Shown piece after piece: positions 26,700 through 33,877 of a stretch of DNA of 64,000 nt. How positions within the stretch are numbered: the stretch's first letter is position 1; every line of letters starts with the position of its first letter. The notes under the pieces were generated by a model, which saw only the letters and a program-made list of their open reading frames with translations, did no database searches and was not told the DNA's origin. The position numbers were made by a program, and so were the translations under genes. Origin of the DNA: Phascolarctobacterium sp. ET69 (lineage in GTDB: Bacteria; Bacillota; Negativicutes; Acidaminococcales; Acidaminococcaceae); the NCBI RefSeq assembly GCF_023336935.1, contig NZ_JAMBLR010000001.1:434001-498000 (forward strand), written 5' to 3'.

Positions 26700-26740
26700 T
26701 ACCTTTACCGCTATAATAAACGTAAAAGCGGGGTGAATTT

Positions 26741-27256
26741 ATGATTAACGAAACTTTAAAAAATTACAGCAAAGAACAATTAATAAAACTGATTGAAGGC
26801 TACTGCAAAAACTGGCTTGCCATGGACGGCGTATGGTTTCAATCTATAGAGCGCAAATACGGCATGGATGAAGCCATGGAACATGACTGTGCCATTTGGG
26901 AAAAATTTACTGTAATTGAAGCCAAACGCATAAAAACTTTTTTGAACCTGCCGGAGCACCCCGGCATAGAAGGGCTTAAACAGGCCTTAAAATTGCGGCT
27001 TTACGCCAATATTAACCGGGATGAGATTATTACCGAAGGCAATACATTAATATACCGAACTACGGAATGCCGCGTACAGCACGCACGCAGCAGCAAAAAC
27101 ATGCCGCTGCACCCCTGCAAAGCAGTTGGCATTATTGAATACAGCGGTTTTGCCAAAACTATCGACAGCCGCTTTACCTGCGAATGTTTAAGCTGTTACC
27201 CCGATATTACCGACAATACCTGCCACTGCGCATGGAAGTTTACTCTGAAGGATTAG
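26741..27256 (+). CDS. DUF6125-like protein
   Basis: 171 aa. Features of the DUF6125 group: YSKEQLIKLIEGYCKNWLAMDGVWFQSIE at the N-terminus, a CRVQHARSSKNMPLHPCKAVG core and a Cys-rich C-terminus (RFTCECLSCYPDITDNTCHCAW). A ligand- or metal-binding role is likely but unproven. The GGGGTGA ribosome site is adequate. Its end overlaps the convergent gene 27240-28019 by 17 bases. Confidence 0.85.
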   Translation: MINETLKNYSKEQLIKLIEGYCKNWLAMDGVWFQSIERKYGMDEAMEHDCAIWEKFTVIEAKRIKTFLNLPEHPGIEGLKQALKLRLYANINRDEIITEGNTLIYRTTECRVQHARSSKNMPLHPCKAVGIIEYSGFAKTIDSRFTCECLSCYPDITDNTCHCAWKFTLKD

Positions 27257-28019
27257 TTTCAGGCGTTTTCTCAGCGCCGTTTTCAGTAAATTTATATTCA
27301 GTTTTTTCTGTAAGCGTTGTAACTGTGCCGCCCGTTTTCCACGGTGCGGCTTCTTTTATTGTCCCGGCAGTTACAAGCCCGTTTTCATCAAAATAAACGC
27401 AGGTATCTTTTTTAAACTCCACAAAACCGGCGTTGCTGTTATCCGCCATGTTTTGCTGCCAAAAAGCCGGCCTGAGCTGGGTATCCTCATTCAGTGTCCC
27501 CATCTTCACTGCGCCGTTATCGTAAAATTCCAAAATTGAACTATCCGCAAAAGTTACAAACCCATACTGCCCTTCGCCAAGGCTCACAGTTGCCCGCGAA
27601 GCTATTGTTCCGCTTAAAACCGTGCCCTGCTTGCTAAAAGCAACGGCAGTGTCATCCTTATAACGCAAATGGCCGTAGCTTGGCAAAGCAATATTGTAAA
27701 CGCTGCCCGGCCAGTACCGGTGATGCCGCGGAAACCACGCTCCGCCGGTATAAGCGGAAACAAAATAATTATCGTTAATTATGCGCTGCCAGCCCTGCGG
27801 GCGAAGATAAGTATCATCAGCAAGCGTTCCGCTGATTACTTCACCGATGTCATTTAAACGCACAGCTGTTTTCTTTTTAAACTTAATAGTTTCACCTACA
27901 CTCCACCCCTGCGGATGAAGTTCAGTATTTTTATCAAGCATGCGGCTGCTGTCTGCAAAACACCAATTACCGATACCGAAGCATAACAGCGCTGCAAATA
28001 TAACTGCTTTTTTCAGCAT
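27240..28019 (-). CDS. secreted repeat protein
   Basis: 259 aa with a signal peptide (LKKAVIFAALLCFGIGNWCFA). The mature part repeats a short unit: a charged K-K-T/D-T stretch, an Asn/Asp-Gly turn, V-x-S/A-G-T, then A/E-D-T-x-L-R-P-x-x-W. Copies such as SGTLADDTYLRPQGW and MGTLNEDTQLRPAFW, and shorter relatives, resemble beta-hairpin repeat proteins. Start at ATG 28019 with GAGGTG upstream. It is the last clear host gene before the prophage. Confidence 0.8.
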   Translation of the reverse strand: MLKKAVIFAALLCFGIGNWCFADSSRMLDKNTELHPQGWSVGETIKFKKKTAVRLNDIGEVISGTLADDTYLRPQGWQRIINDNYFVSAYTGGAWFPRHHRYWPGSVYNIALPSYGHLRYKDDTAVAFSKQGTVLSGTIASRATVSLGEGQYGFVTFADSSILEFYDNGAVKMGTLNEDTQLRPAFWQQNMADNSNAGFVEFKKDTCVYFDENGLVTAGTIKEAAPWKTGGTVTTLTEKTEYKFTENGAEKTPETNPSE

Positions 28020-28087
28020 GGTTATCACCTCTTATCTCTATTTTACAATTTACAGTAATATCAGATTGTGAAAATATTATAAAAAAT

Positions 28088-28106
28088 AAACTCAATTTAA
28101 ACTCAA
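28088..28106. repeat. paired AAACTCAA repeat, 11-bp period, near prophage edge
   Basis: AAACTCAA at 28088-28095 and 28099-28106. Together with the related pair at 28276-28295 it flanks the terminator-containing stretch between host and phage genes and may be an integrase arm-type site. Confidence 0.4.
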
Positions 28107-28118
28107 TAATATGCAAAA

Positions 28119-28147
28119 GAGCGCCTGTTTTATATTTTCAGGCGCTC
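28119..28147 (-). terminator. hairpin terminator at the host/prophage junction
   Basis: 9-bp perfect stem GAGCGCCTG/CAGGCGCTC (28119-28127, 28139-28147) followed by TTTTG on the minus strand. It lies upstream of the host gene and downstream of the phage left end, so it would insulate the two. The remaining 28148-28360 is AT-rich and shows only the repeat pair below. Confidence 0.7.
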
Positions 28148-28275
28148 ACAATATTTTTAAAACAAATCTATCTGGTATATTAATATTTAATTTATAATTA
28201 TTTATGTCGTTTTCACATGTTTTTTTCTGCATATATTACGCATTATACTGTGTCTTTTTGTATTTTTCAATTTTT

Positions 28276-28295
28276 TTGAACTCAAATTGAACTCA
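28276..28295. repeat. paired TTGAACTCA repeat, 11-bp period
   Basis: TTGAACTCA at 28276-28284 and 28287-28295. Same architecture and near-identical motif to the TTGACCTC pair by tRNA-Arg (3847-3866). Confidence 0.5.
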
Positions 28296-28363
28296 CTTGT
28301 GCTATAATAATTTTAACAAATAGCATCCCTGCCAGGTGTTATTTGCTAATTTAATACCTCTAT

Positions 28364-28390
28364 AATAGGAAGTCTTTTCGACTTCCTATT
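28364..28390. terminator. terminator at the phage left end
   Basis: 11-bp perfect stem AATAGGAAGTC/GACTTCCTATT (28364-28374, 28380-28390) directly after the stop of the gene at 28392; a T run is present on the plus side. Confidence 0.75.
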
Positions 28391-28391
28391 T

Positions 28392-28763
28392 TTAAGGAAC
28401 CAGATGTTTTTGACTGCGTAGCGTTTTTAAAAACGCTTTTACTTTTATTTTTTCATCTTCGGTCATTCTGATTGATACCATTTTATAACCCTGTGATTTT
28501 CTTCCTGCATTTTTTCTATCGCCGCCGTTGGGTATTACCCACTCAAATTGCAAGCCCTCTGCCGCTGCGCTTTCGTTAAATGCGGTTTCAACTTCATGTT
28601 TATTAAAATCTCTGTCCATTTCAAGTGCAGGTAGTAATGCCTTATTAGCAAAAAAACGTTCTGACAAGTTAGCGTTTTTCTCCAAGCATTTTAAAATACA
28701 ACTTTTTTTTGATTTCCCTTTATAACCTTGCACTTGACCATCAATAACAATTTTTAATTCCAT
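28392..28763 (-). CDS. hypothetical prophage-edge protein, ribbon-helix-helix-like tail
   Basis: 123 aa. The C-terminal part YKMVSIRMTEDEKIKVKAFLKTLR has the strand-helix-helix pattern of ribbon-helix-helix DNA-binding proteins; a basic GGDRKNAGRKSQ linker precedes it. The N-terminal half is unrecognised. It is bracketed by terminators on both sides, so it is a separate unit from the lysis genes. Confidence 0.6.
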   Translation of the reverse strand: MELKIVIDGQVQGYKGKSKKSCILKCLEKNANLSERFFANKALLPALEMDRDFNKHEVETAFNESAAAEGLQFEWVIPNGGDRKNAGRKSQGYKMVSIRMTEDEKIKVKAFLKTLRSQKHLVP

Positions 28764-28798
28764 TCAACCATCCTTCCCATTCACATTATACCATCAAC

Positions 28799-28828
28799 AA
28801 TAAAGCGGGGCTTTTACCCCGCTTTATT
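28799..28828. terminator. terminator at the end of the phage late operon
   Basis: 12-bp perfect stem AATAAAGCGGGG/CCCCGCTTTATT (28799-28810, 28817-28828) after the spanin-like genes. Confidence 0.85.
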
Positions 28829-28929
28829 TATTTTTATTATATAATCCCGTTATTGTTTCGTCAATACGTTTTAACAAAGCGAAAAAAATGGCAAAAAAAA
28901 ATAAGCGCAGGTTAAAATCCTGCGCTACA

Positions 28930-29364
28930 TTATTTAACAGCAACATATAACATACATGCTGCAAAAATATATGCAATATTCCTTTGCCGCTCAAGGTTCC
29001 GGCGTTCTTTCTTCATTTCGTTGCTTAATTCTGTCAACGATTCGTTGGCATTTTGTAATTGCGTCTGCTGCAGTTTCGAGGTTACGGTCAAGGCTTTCAG
29101 CTGTTCCTTTAGCTGCATCGACTGTTGTTTCGCTTCGGTCAAGGACGTCTGCAAGTCTGTCAACTGTTTCTGTAGCATTGCCGATTCCGTCTTGGAGTTC
29201 GCGATTGCTTTGGACGCTCTGTTTAATTCCACCTCTAACGTTGTCAATTCCTGCGCCGTTATCGTATATGTTTCCGCAGCTTCGCAGGAAGTATGCGGCA
29301 CAAAAAGCCAAAGCAACGATAACAATACCAATATAAAGGCGATTATTAGATTTTTCTTGCTCAT
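28930..29364 (-). CDS. coiled-coil protein with N-terminal signal and C-terminal TM (spanin candidate)
   Basis: 144 aa. The N-terminal hydrophobic signal (LIIAFILVLLSLLWLFV) ends in PHTSC, a weak lipobox. Then comes a long coiled coil with clear heptads (LTTLEVELNRASKAI ... LKEQLKALTV) and a short C-terminal hydrophobic segment (IAYIFAACMLYVAV). A lipoprotein-like front plus a C-terminal membrane anchor is the layout of a one-protein (u-) spanin, which fuses inner and outer membrane at lysis. It lies in the lysis cassette and starts inside gene 28991-29371 in another frame. The role is inferred from architecture and place. Confidence 0.65.
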   Translation of the reverse strand: MSKKNLIIAFILVLLSLLWLFVPHTSCEAAETYTITAQELTTLEVELNRASKAIANSKTESAMLQKQLTDLQTSLTEAKQQSMQLKEQLKALTVTSKLQQTQLQNANESLTELSNEMKKERRNLERQRNIAYIFAACMLYVAVK

Positions 29365-29371
29365 TTTTCAT
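28991..29371 (-). CDS. membrane-anchored coiled-coil protein, overlaps the spanin candidate (i-/o-spanin partner?)
   Basis: 126 aa in a different frame of the same strand as 28930-29364, sharing about 370 bases. It has an N-terminal hydrophobic segment (LYIGIVIVALAFCAAYFL followed by RSC), then a heptad-rich coiled coil (GIGNATETVDRLADVLDRSETT ...) and a Pro-rich end. ATG 29371 has GGAGG with 5 intervening bases, better than that of its overlapping partner. Both frames encode convincing coiled coils, as in nested Rz/Rz1 genes, but one could be an accidental frame. Confidence 0.55.
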   Translation of the reverse strand: MKNEQEKSNNRLYIGIVIVALAFCAAYFLRSCGNIYDNGAGIDNVRGGIKQSVQSNRELQDGIGNATETVDRLADVLDRSETTVDAAKGTAESLDRNLETAADAITKCQRIVDRIKQRNEERTPEP

Positions 29372-29492
29372 GCGTTCCTCCATACACCGCCGCATTTGGC
29401 TTGTGCGCCGTTTTTACAGCTTTTGCATAAAAGTATAAGCGGCACTGTTAAAAATCAGCGCACGCGCCATCTGTGCAAGCGGTTATTTTTGG

Positions 29493-29591
29493 TTACAGCC
29501 CAAAATAATGATGCATAGCGCCAAGGGCAAAACCTACTGCGCAGCCAAGCCAGAAGTTTTTATCTGTTACGATACCTTTTAAAGTCTGCAT
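29493..29591 (-). CDS. 32-aa membrane peptide in the lysis cassette
   Basis: The reading is MQTLKGIVTDKNFWLGC followed by a hydrophobic AVGFALGAM and HHYFGL. A very strong AAGGGGGTGA precedes ATG 29591. Its size and position between endolysin and spanin candidates suggest a lysis accessory or phage inner-membrane peptide. Confidence 0.6.
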   Translation of the reverse strand: MQTLKGIVTDKNFWLGCAVGFALGAMHHYFGL

Positions 29592-29627
29592 AGCTGTCAC
29601 CCCCTTTCAAAATGTAAATTCGTACCG

Positions 29628-30122
29628 TTAATGATTTCTGTACCATTCTGCGTTCCCGCGAATAGTATCCATACGTTTATACAAATTATTGCCGGGACAA
29701 TCCGTTGCCATTAAGTCTTTGTGGCCCATCACAATGCTGTCACTGGCAATTAAGCCGTACGCATCGCAGATGTCAGCCAACAGCATCGGCAATGCGTTAA
29801 TCTGCGCTTCTGTCGGTTCGCCGATGTCAAAGTTACCGCAAACATGTACGCCGATGGAAGTGTAGTTAAAACCTTCGGCGTGTGCTCCCACCGCCCAGTC
29901 CGGGCGTCCTAATTCCACAGTGCCATCCTTGCGGACGATAAAATGATAACCTACACCTGCCCAGCCCAAATTTTGGTGGCTTCTGTGCAGCTGTTCTGCC
30001 GACAGGTCATCGTCTGTCGGGTCGCCGGTATGATGTATAACAATGCGGCTGGTATCATCACGCGGTGTTAAATTGGTAAATTGCAGGTTGTAGTCTTTTG
30101 GTTTTACCCTTTTAAAATTCAT
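29628..30122 (-). CDS. phage endolysin, N-acetylmuramoyl-L-alanine amidase (Amidase_2)
   Basis: 164 aa; cleaves the glycan-peptide bond of peptidoglycan at lysis. Zinc ligands are visible in IVIHHTGDP, GHKD and DCPG; the conserved core HFIVRKDGTVELGRPDWAVGAHAEG is present. There is no signal peptide, so release depends on the holin. It overlaps the holin stop by four bases (ATGA). Confidence 0.93.
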   Translation of the reverse strand: MNFKRVKPKDYNLQFTNLTPRDDTSRIVIHHTGDPTDDDLSAEQLHRSHQNLGWAGVGYHFIVRKDGTVELGRPDWAVGAHAEGFNYTSIGVHVCGNFDIGEPTEAQINALPMLLADICDAYGLIASDSIVMGHKDLMATDCPGNNLYKRMDTIRGNAEWYRNH

Positions 30123-30451
30123 TTTATGTCACCGTCCTTGAAACCAATTTTGTTGTTGCTGTACTCGCTATCTATTGCATCCGGCACTCCGTTGCCGTCC
30201 TTATCGGCAAAGGCCTTTGCTACAAATGTTACGGCCGCAATAAATTGCGCACCAACAAGCACAGTCAAAAAGTTAATCATTACCGGCACATCAGCTCGGC
30301 CGGTATCATACCAGTTATAAAGCCAGCCTGCATTAATTAGCAGTATTTCCAGTACAAGCAACGCGGCAAAAATAACTAATACCCACAGCGGTGCGTCTGT
30401 GGGTATATTGGCAGTAGTTTTAATCAAAAAATCTTTTAATTTTTCAAGCAT
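30119..30451 (-). CDS. holin
   Basis: 110 aa with two hydrophobic segments (APLWVLVIFAALLVLEILLI and FLTVLVGAQFIAAVTFVA) and a charged tail containing an EF-hand-like DKDGNGVPDAID. This is a common plan for class II-type holins that time lysis and release the endolysin. Directly upstream of, and overlapping, the amidase. Confidence 0.8.
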   Translation of the reverse strand: MLEKLKDFLIKTTANIPTDAPLWVLVIFAALLVLEILLINAGWLYNWYDTGRADVPVMINFLTVLVGAQFIAAVTFVAKAFADKDGNGVPDAIDSEYSNNKIGFKDGDIK

Positions 30452-30742
30452 TTAATCATCCTTTCTGCAACACTCGCTACACCGCATTTCAAGCGTGTGA
30501 ATTCTTTCCTGCAATTCGTCCAGCCGCTTATGTGCAGATTTTACGCTGGCAATAGCAACAGCTATGTCTTGCGCCATTTGATTGCTTAACTGCCGATAGT
30601 CCTCAATAGTACCTCTGGCTTCGATTATCATGTCCTTTAAGCCCTGTACCGTTGCATTGAGAGGGGCAATTATCCAAATTTTAAAAATCCAGCCTACTGC
30701 GCCTAAAACGGATAATGCTACGCCAATATCCTGCAAATCCAT
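30452..30742 (-). CDS. small membrane coiled-coil protein (XhlA/holin-accessory like)
   Basis: 96 aa: N-terminal TM (VALSVLGAVGWIFKIWIIAPL), then a coiled coil (VKSAHKRLDELQERIHTLEMRC) and a Cys-rich end. Head-to-tail with the holin without a gap, so it is probably a holin accessory or antiholin. Confidence 0.65.
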   Translation of the reverse strand: MDLQDIGVALSVLGAVGWIFKIWIIAPLNATVQGLKDMIIEARGTIEDYRQLSNQMAQDIAVAIASVKSAHKRLDELQERIHTLEMRCSECCRKDD

Positions 30743-30841
30743 TTAATAATCACCCCTGTCCTGATTCGCGCCCATGAAAAAAGCTATTGCCAAAAATGTA
30801 ATAACCATGCCAACAATATAGCCTAAAATAAAATCAATCAA
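30743..30841 (-). CDS. 32-aa single-TM peptide at the head of the lysis cassette
   Basis: Starts at TTG 30841, eight bases after a perfect GGAGG (30850-30854). It reads MIDFILGYIVGMVITFLAIAFF then a short polar tail (MGANQDRGDY). Its stop abuts the next ATG with no gap (TAAATG), so translation is coupled. Confidence 0.6.
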   Translation of the reverse strand: MIDFILGYIVGMVITFLAIAFFMGANQDRGDY

Positions 30842-30872
30842 TTTAACCACCTCCTTCTCCTACAATAAAAAA

Positions 30873-30897
30873 CACCCCTATAATTTTTATAGGAGTG
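30873..30897 (+). promoter_or_regulatory. hairpin hiding the recombinase ribosome-binding site
   Basis: Arms 30873-30883 and 30887-30897 pair over 10 of 11 positions; the right arm contains AGGAG, the only ribosome site for the ATG at 30905. Initiation would be low unless the hairpin opens. Confidence 0.5.
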
Positions 30898-30904
30898 TGA
30901 TTTT

Positions 30905-31960
30905 ATGAAAAAACAACGAAAACGCTTAAAACTACCAAACGGGTATGGCAGCGTAACCATGCGCAAAGATACCCGCCGCCGCACACCTGGTATTGTCCGC
31001 GTGCCAATTAATGGCAAGCAGGTAACCATAGGCTATGTGGCAACCTACGAAGACGGGCTTGCGATGCTTGCTGAATATCACAAGGACCCCACCCGCTTTA
31101 TAAACAATAACATCACCTTTGCTGATGTATATCGTTTTATGCGCGCCGAACACTGGCCTAAAATCGCCGCTAGCACAGCTAAGAATTACGAATCCGCTTA
31201 CAAGCATTTGAGCTGCCTATATAAGAAAAAATTTATTGAATTGCGTACCGGCGATTTGCAGTCTGCTATTTTACAAGCAGAAAAGAACGGTGCTGGATAC
31301 GGTATGCAGAAAAAGATTAGGCAGGTAATGCACTTTTGCTATAATTATGCCGTTAAGTACAACATTATAAAGCCGGATATGGATTACAGCCGCTATGTAG
31401 AAATTGGCCAGCATAAAATACTGTATCCCAAAAGCCCTTTTAACACACGTCAGTTAAACCGTGTTAAAGGGCTTATTACAACTGATAACCCTTTGGCTAA
31501 ATGGGCTATGTGCGTAGTCATGATGTGTTATTCCGGCGTGCGGCCATCAGAATTTTTATCAATCGTCAAAAAGGATGTAAAAATAAGGCCGCGTTATTTT
31601 ATAGTCCGTGATAGTAAGACGGAAGCCGGGAAAAACAGACCGGTCCCGATATCAAAAAAGACTTCGGTATATTTCCAATATTGGATGAACAGCCCTGGAA
31701 AATATTTAATTACCGACGACAAAGGCAACCGCCTTAATTATTCCCGCTTTCGTACTCGTTTTGATAAGGTTATGAAAGCAAGCCGCTGCAAACATACACC
31801 GCATGAATGCAGGCACACCTGCGCAACAATGCTTGATAATGCCAACGCCAATGAAACAGCAGTAAAACGCATTCTTGGGCACGCATCAGATGGCGTTACA
31901 AAACGTGTTTATACTCATAAATCCCTCCACGAATTAAAACGTGCAATAGACATGATTTAA
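30905..31960 (+). CDS. tyrosine recombinase, probable DNA invertase of the tail-fibre array
   Basis: 351 aa. Residues 1-60 form a small basic arm-/AP2-like DNA-binding domain (KLPNGYGSVTMRKDT...), ~70-160 the core-binding domain, ~175-345 the catalytic domain. Catalytic residues are visible: Arg213 (GVRPSEF), Lys238, His300-x-x-Arg303 (HECRH), His326 (LGHAS) and Tyr336 (VYTH). It is one of the very few plus-strand genes in the phage and lies beside the fibre cassettes, as rci lies beside the R64 shufflon. The alternative is that it is the phage integrase; the junction at 28.1 kb is only about 3 kb away. Confidence 0.9.
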   Translation: MKKQRKRLKLPNGYGSVTMRKDTRRRTPGIVRVPINGKQVTIGYVATYEDGLAMLAEYHKDPTRFINNNITFADVYRFMRAEHWPKIAASTAKNYESAYKHLSCLYKKKFIELRTGDLQSAILQAEKNGAGYGMQKKIRQVMHFCYNYAVKYNIIKPDMDYSRYVEIGQHKILYPKSPFNTRQLNRVKGLITTDNPLAKWAMCVVMMCYSGVRPSEFLSIVKKDVKIRPRYFIVRDSKTEAGKNRPVPISKKTSVYFQYWMNSPGKYLITDDKGNRLNYSRFRTRFDKVMKASRCKHTPHECRHTCATMLDNANANETAVKRILGHASDGVTKRVYTHKSLHELKRAIDMI

Positions 31961-32090
31961 TACACTTTTGGTACTAACACGGTGCTAATTTTGGCATAAG
32001 AAATCCCCGCAAGCCGCTCCATTACTGCATTCAGCGTGGTACTTGTGGGGTACTGTTTATGCTTGGCATCTAAAAAACACTTCAAAGCCC

Positions 32091-32744
32091 TTATTTATCT
32101 GAGTTTTCGGTGTTTTGCACCGAAACATTCAGTGTGATTTCTTCAACTTCTGCTTTTGTGGTAGCAGCAGCAATTTCTTCTTTCGTAAGCCTGTAGGCCT
32201 CGTGTAGTGCGTTGCTACGGACTGCGACAGCGGCGATAACAGCGCGCAGGTCATTTGCAGTTACAGTCACGTTTGTATTATCGGCAGTAGTCCATTCAAG
32301 CGTTGCTTCCGCGCCTGCCATGTCAAGCGCAATAATAGCTGCGTTGATACGGTCACGGGCTTTTTCATCATAATCAAACCGGCTGCCGTTATAAGTAATC
32401 GGTTCAACTTCTTTTGCATCACGTTCTGCTTTCAGCGTTGCAGTTTTCTGTGCTTTTATTTCATCAAGTGACGGTTCATAAGGCGGTATTAAGCTTAATG
32501 TTCCTGTCGCCACATCAAGCTGATAGCCATTAAGCAGCGCATACTGAGTTAGCTTGTCTACCACTACCCCGTTCTGCTTCACATCGTCTGGGATATTGGT
32601 ATCGGTGACAAGGTATGTCGGCGATGTACGCTGACCATTTTCATCAAGCAGCACATAATACTTGTTGCCATTAAACCCAAGGTTTAACCCTTGTAATTCT
32701 TCCGGCACGTCATTAATTATAATTGCATTAATTTCGTTCGACAT
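32091..32744 (-). CDS. DUF4376-containing tail-fibre-associated protein
   Basis: 217 aa. The C-terminal two-thirds match the DUF4376 pattern (AQKTATLKAERDAKEVEPITYNG ... ARDRINAAIIALDMAG), normally found next to or at the end of tail fibres and thought to act in fibre assembly. Start at ATG 32744 with AAAGGATG. It is the first gene beyond the cassette array, and the outermost repeat (32768-32776) is about 10 bases from its ribosome site, so inversions leave it intact. Confidence 0.8.
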   Translation of the reverse strand: MSNEINAIIINDVPEELQGLNLGFNGNKYYVLLDENGQRTSPTYLVTDTNIPDDVKQNGVVVDKLTQYALLNGYQLDVATGTLSLIPPYEPSLDEIKAQKTATLKAERDAKEVEPITYNGSRFDYDEKARDRINAAIIALDMAGAEATLEWTTADNTNVTVTANDLRAVIAAVAVRSNALHEAYRLTKEEIAAATTKAEVEEITLNVSVQNTENSDK

Positions 32745-32768
32745 TTTAATCATCCTTTCTTTGCTTTG

Positions 32769-32999
32769 CAGTGGGGTTTAACAGAAGAAGCCTATTTGCC
32801 AACGATAGATTTTCCTGTATCCTTTACATCCATCCCTGCTGTTGTTGGTACGCCAATTAAGGATTATGCGACCAGCGAAAATTATTTTGGTAATAATTCT
32901 ATCGAAAGTGTAACTGCATCTTCGTTCGTACCACGCCAAACCAATACCAATGGTGGCACAAAAGCCGGTGCAATAAGGTATATTGCTGTAGGATACTAA
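32769..32999 (+). other. silent tail-fibre tip cassette 1 (inverted)
   Basis: 76 residues from QWGLTEEAYLPT to IRYIAVGY plus stop; gp53-like fibre C-terminal domain pattern (QWG ... FP.SF.S.PAVV ... Y.A.G). It has no promoter or ribosome site of its own. Confidence 0.88.
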
Positions 33000-33002
33000 T
33001 TG

Positions 33003-33230
33003 CAGTGGGGTTATACCATTGAGTCTAATGGCCAAGAAGATTATAAGTATTTCCCTATTTCATTTGGAAGTCAATGCTATGCAGTAAGTTTAGGTTCTAC
33101 ATACAACTTACAAAGCGACGCTTATTCTTGGATAGAAAATGTAGATAAAGAAAAATTTTTAATCGGATTAGGGCATAACTATTCGCCTATGCCTTATCCA
33201 ACTATGTTTTATATGGCTATAGGCGAATAG
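33003..33230 (+). other. silent tail-fibre tip cassette 2 (inverted)
   Basis: 75 residues, QWGYTIESNGQED ... MFYMAIGE plus stop. Same domain pattern, different middle. Confidence 0.88.
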
Positions 33231-33440
33231 CAGTGGGGAACAGCTGACGGCACGCGCGGCAATTTTACGACTAATTTAAACGTGCCATATTTAAACTTTT
33301 ATCTTCCCTATGCTTCATCAACAAATACCTACGGAACCGATATATGGACTGTATCAGCGCGAGTTGAAACTGATTTGTCAAAAATCGGTCTATCTTCCGA
33401 AGGCAACTTTGAAATAATTTGGTTAGCTATCGGAATGTAA
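33231..33440 (+). other. silent tail-fibre tip cassette 3 (inverted)
   Basis: 69 residues, QWGTADGTRGNFTT ... IIWLAIGM plus stop. It has no start codon at all, which shows that the module is not an independent gene. Confidence 0.88.
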
Positions 33441-33442
33441 TG

Positions 33443-33685
33443 CAGTGGGGTTATTTATCTTTTAGTGCCGTTGTGACAGCGCAAAAAGTAATTACATATC
33501 CAATTGCATTATCTGAAATTGCACTCCCGGTTGCTATAGCTATTGCAGAAAGCTACGGAAACGATGCAGGGCTTGCCATAAATAATGATTGTATGGGCAA
33601 TCACTATAGCAGTTGCGAATTTAATGTTATTTCTTACGGCACACAAAGGTGTGTAGGAATTATATTTGTTGTAATCGGCAAGTAG
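33443..33685 (+). other. silent tail-fibre tip cassette 4 (inverted)
   Basis: 80 residues, QWGYLSFSAVVTAQKV ... GIIFVVIGK plus stop. Confidence 0.88.
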
Positions 33686-33877
33686 CAGTGGGGTGATATT
33701 GTTGACGGCACAAATACTTTTACTGTAGCGTTTACTTCTTTTTGCAAAATTGCTAATGCCGGCAATTACTCATGGGGTGGTGACGATAATATTATCAGAA
33801 GTATTGAATTAACTTATTTTACTGCAACATATGCATATAATAGTTACCCATTTCTTTATATTGCAATCGGTCAATAG
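33686..33877 (+). other. silent tail-fibre tip cassette 5 (inverted)
   Basis: 63 residues, the shortest: QWGDIVDGTNTFTVAFTS ... FLYIAIGQ plus stop. Confidence 0.88.

Noticed and set aside
28260-28300. CRISPR-like direct repeats
   Set aside because: Only two short copies with an 11-bp period; no spacers of regular length. Better explained as protein-binding repeats.
31961-32090. Phage attachment site downstream of the recombinase
   Set aside because: A hairpin-like CCCCGCAAG/CTTGTGGGG is present, but without the other prophage end nothing identifies an attachment core.
32766-33685. Apparent small plus-strand genes with TTG/ATG at the repeats
   Set aside because: They have no ribosome site, and neighbouring modules of the same kind lack any start codon; they are silent cassettes and not genes.
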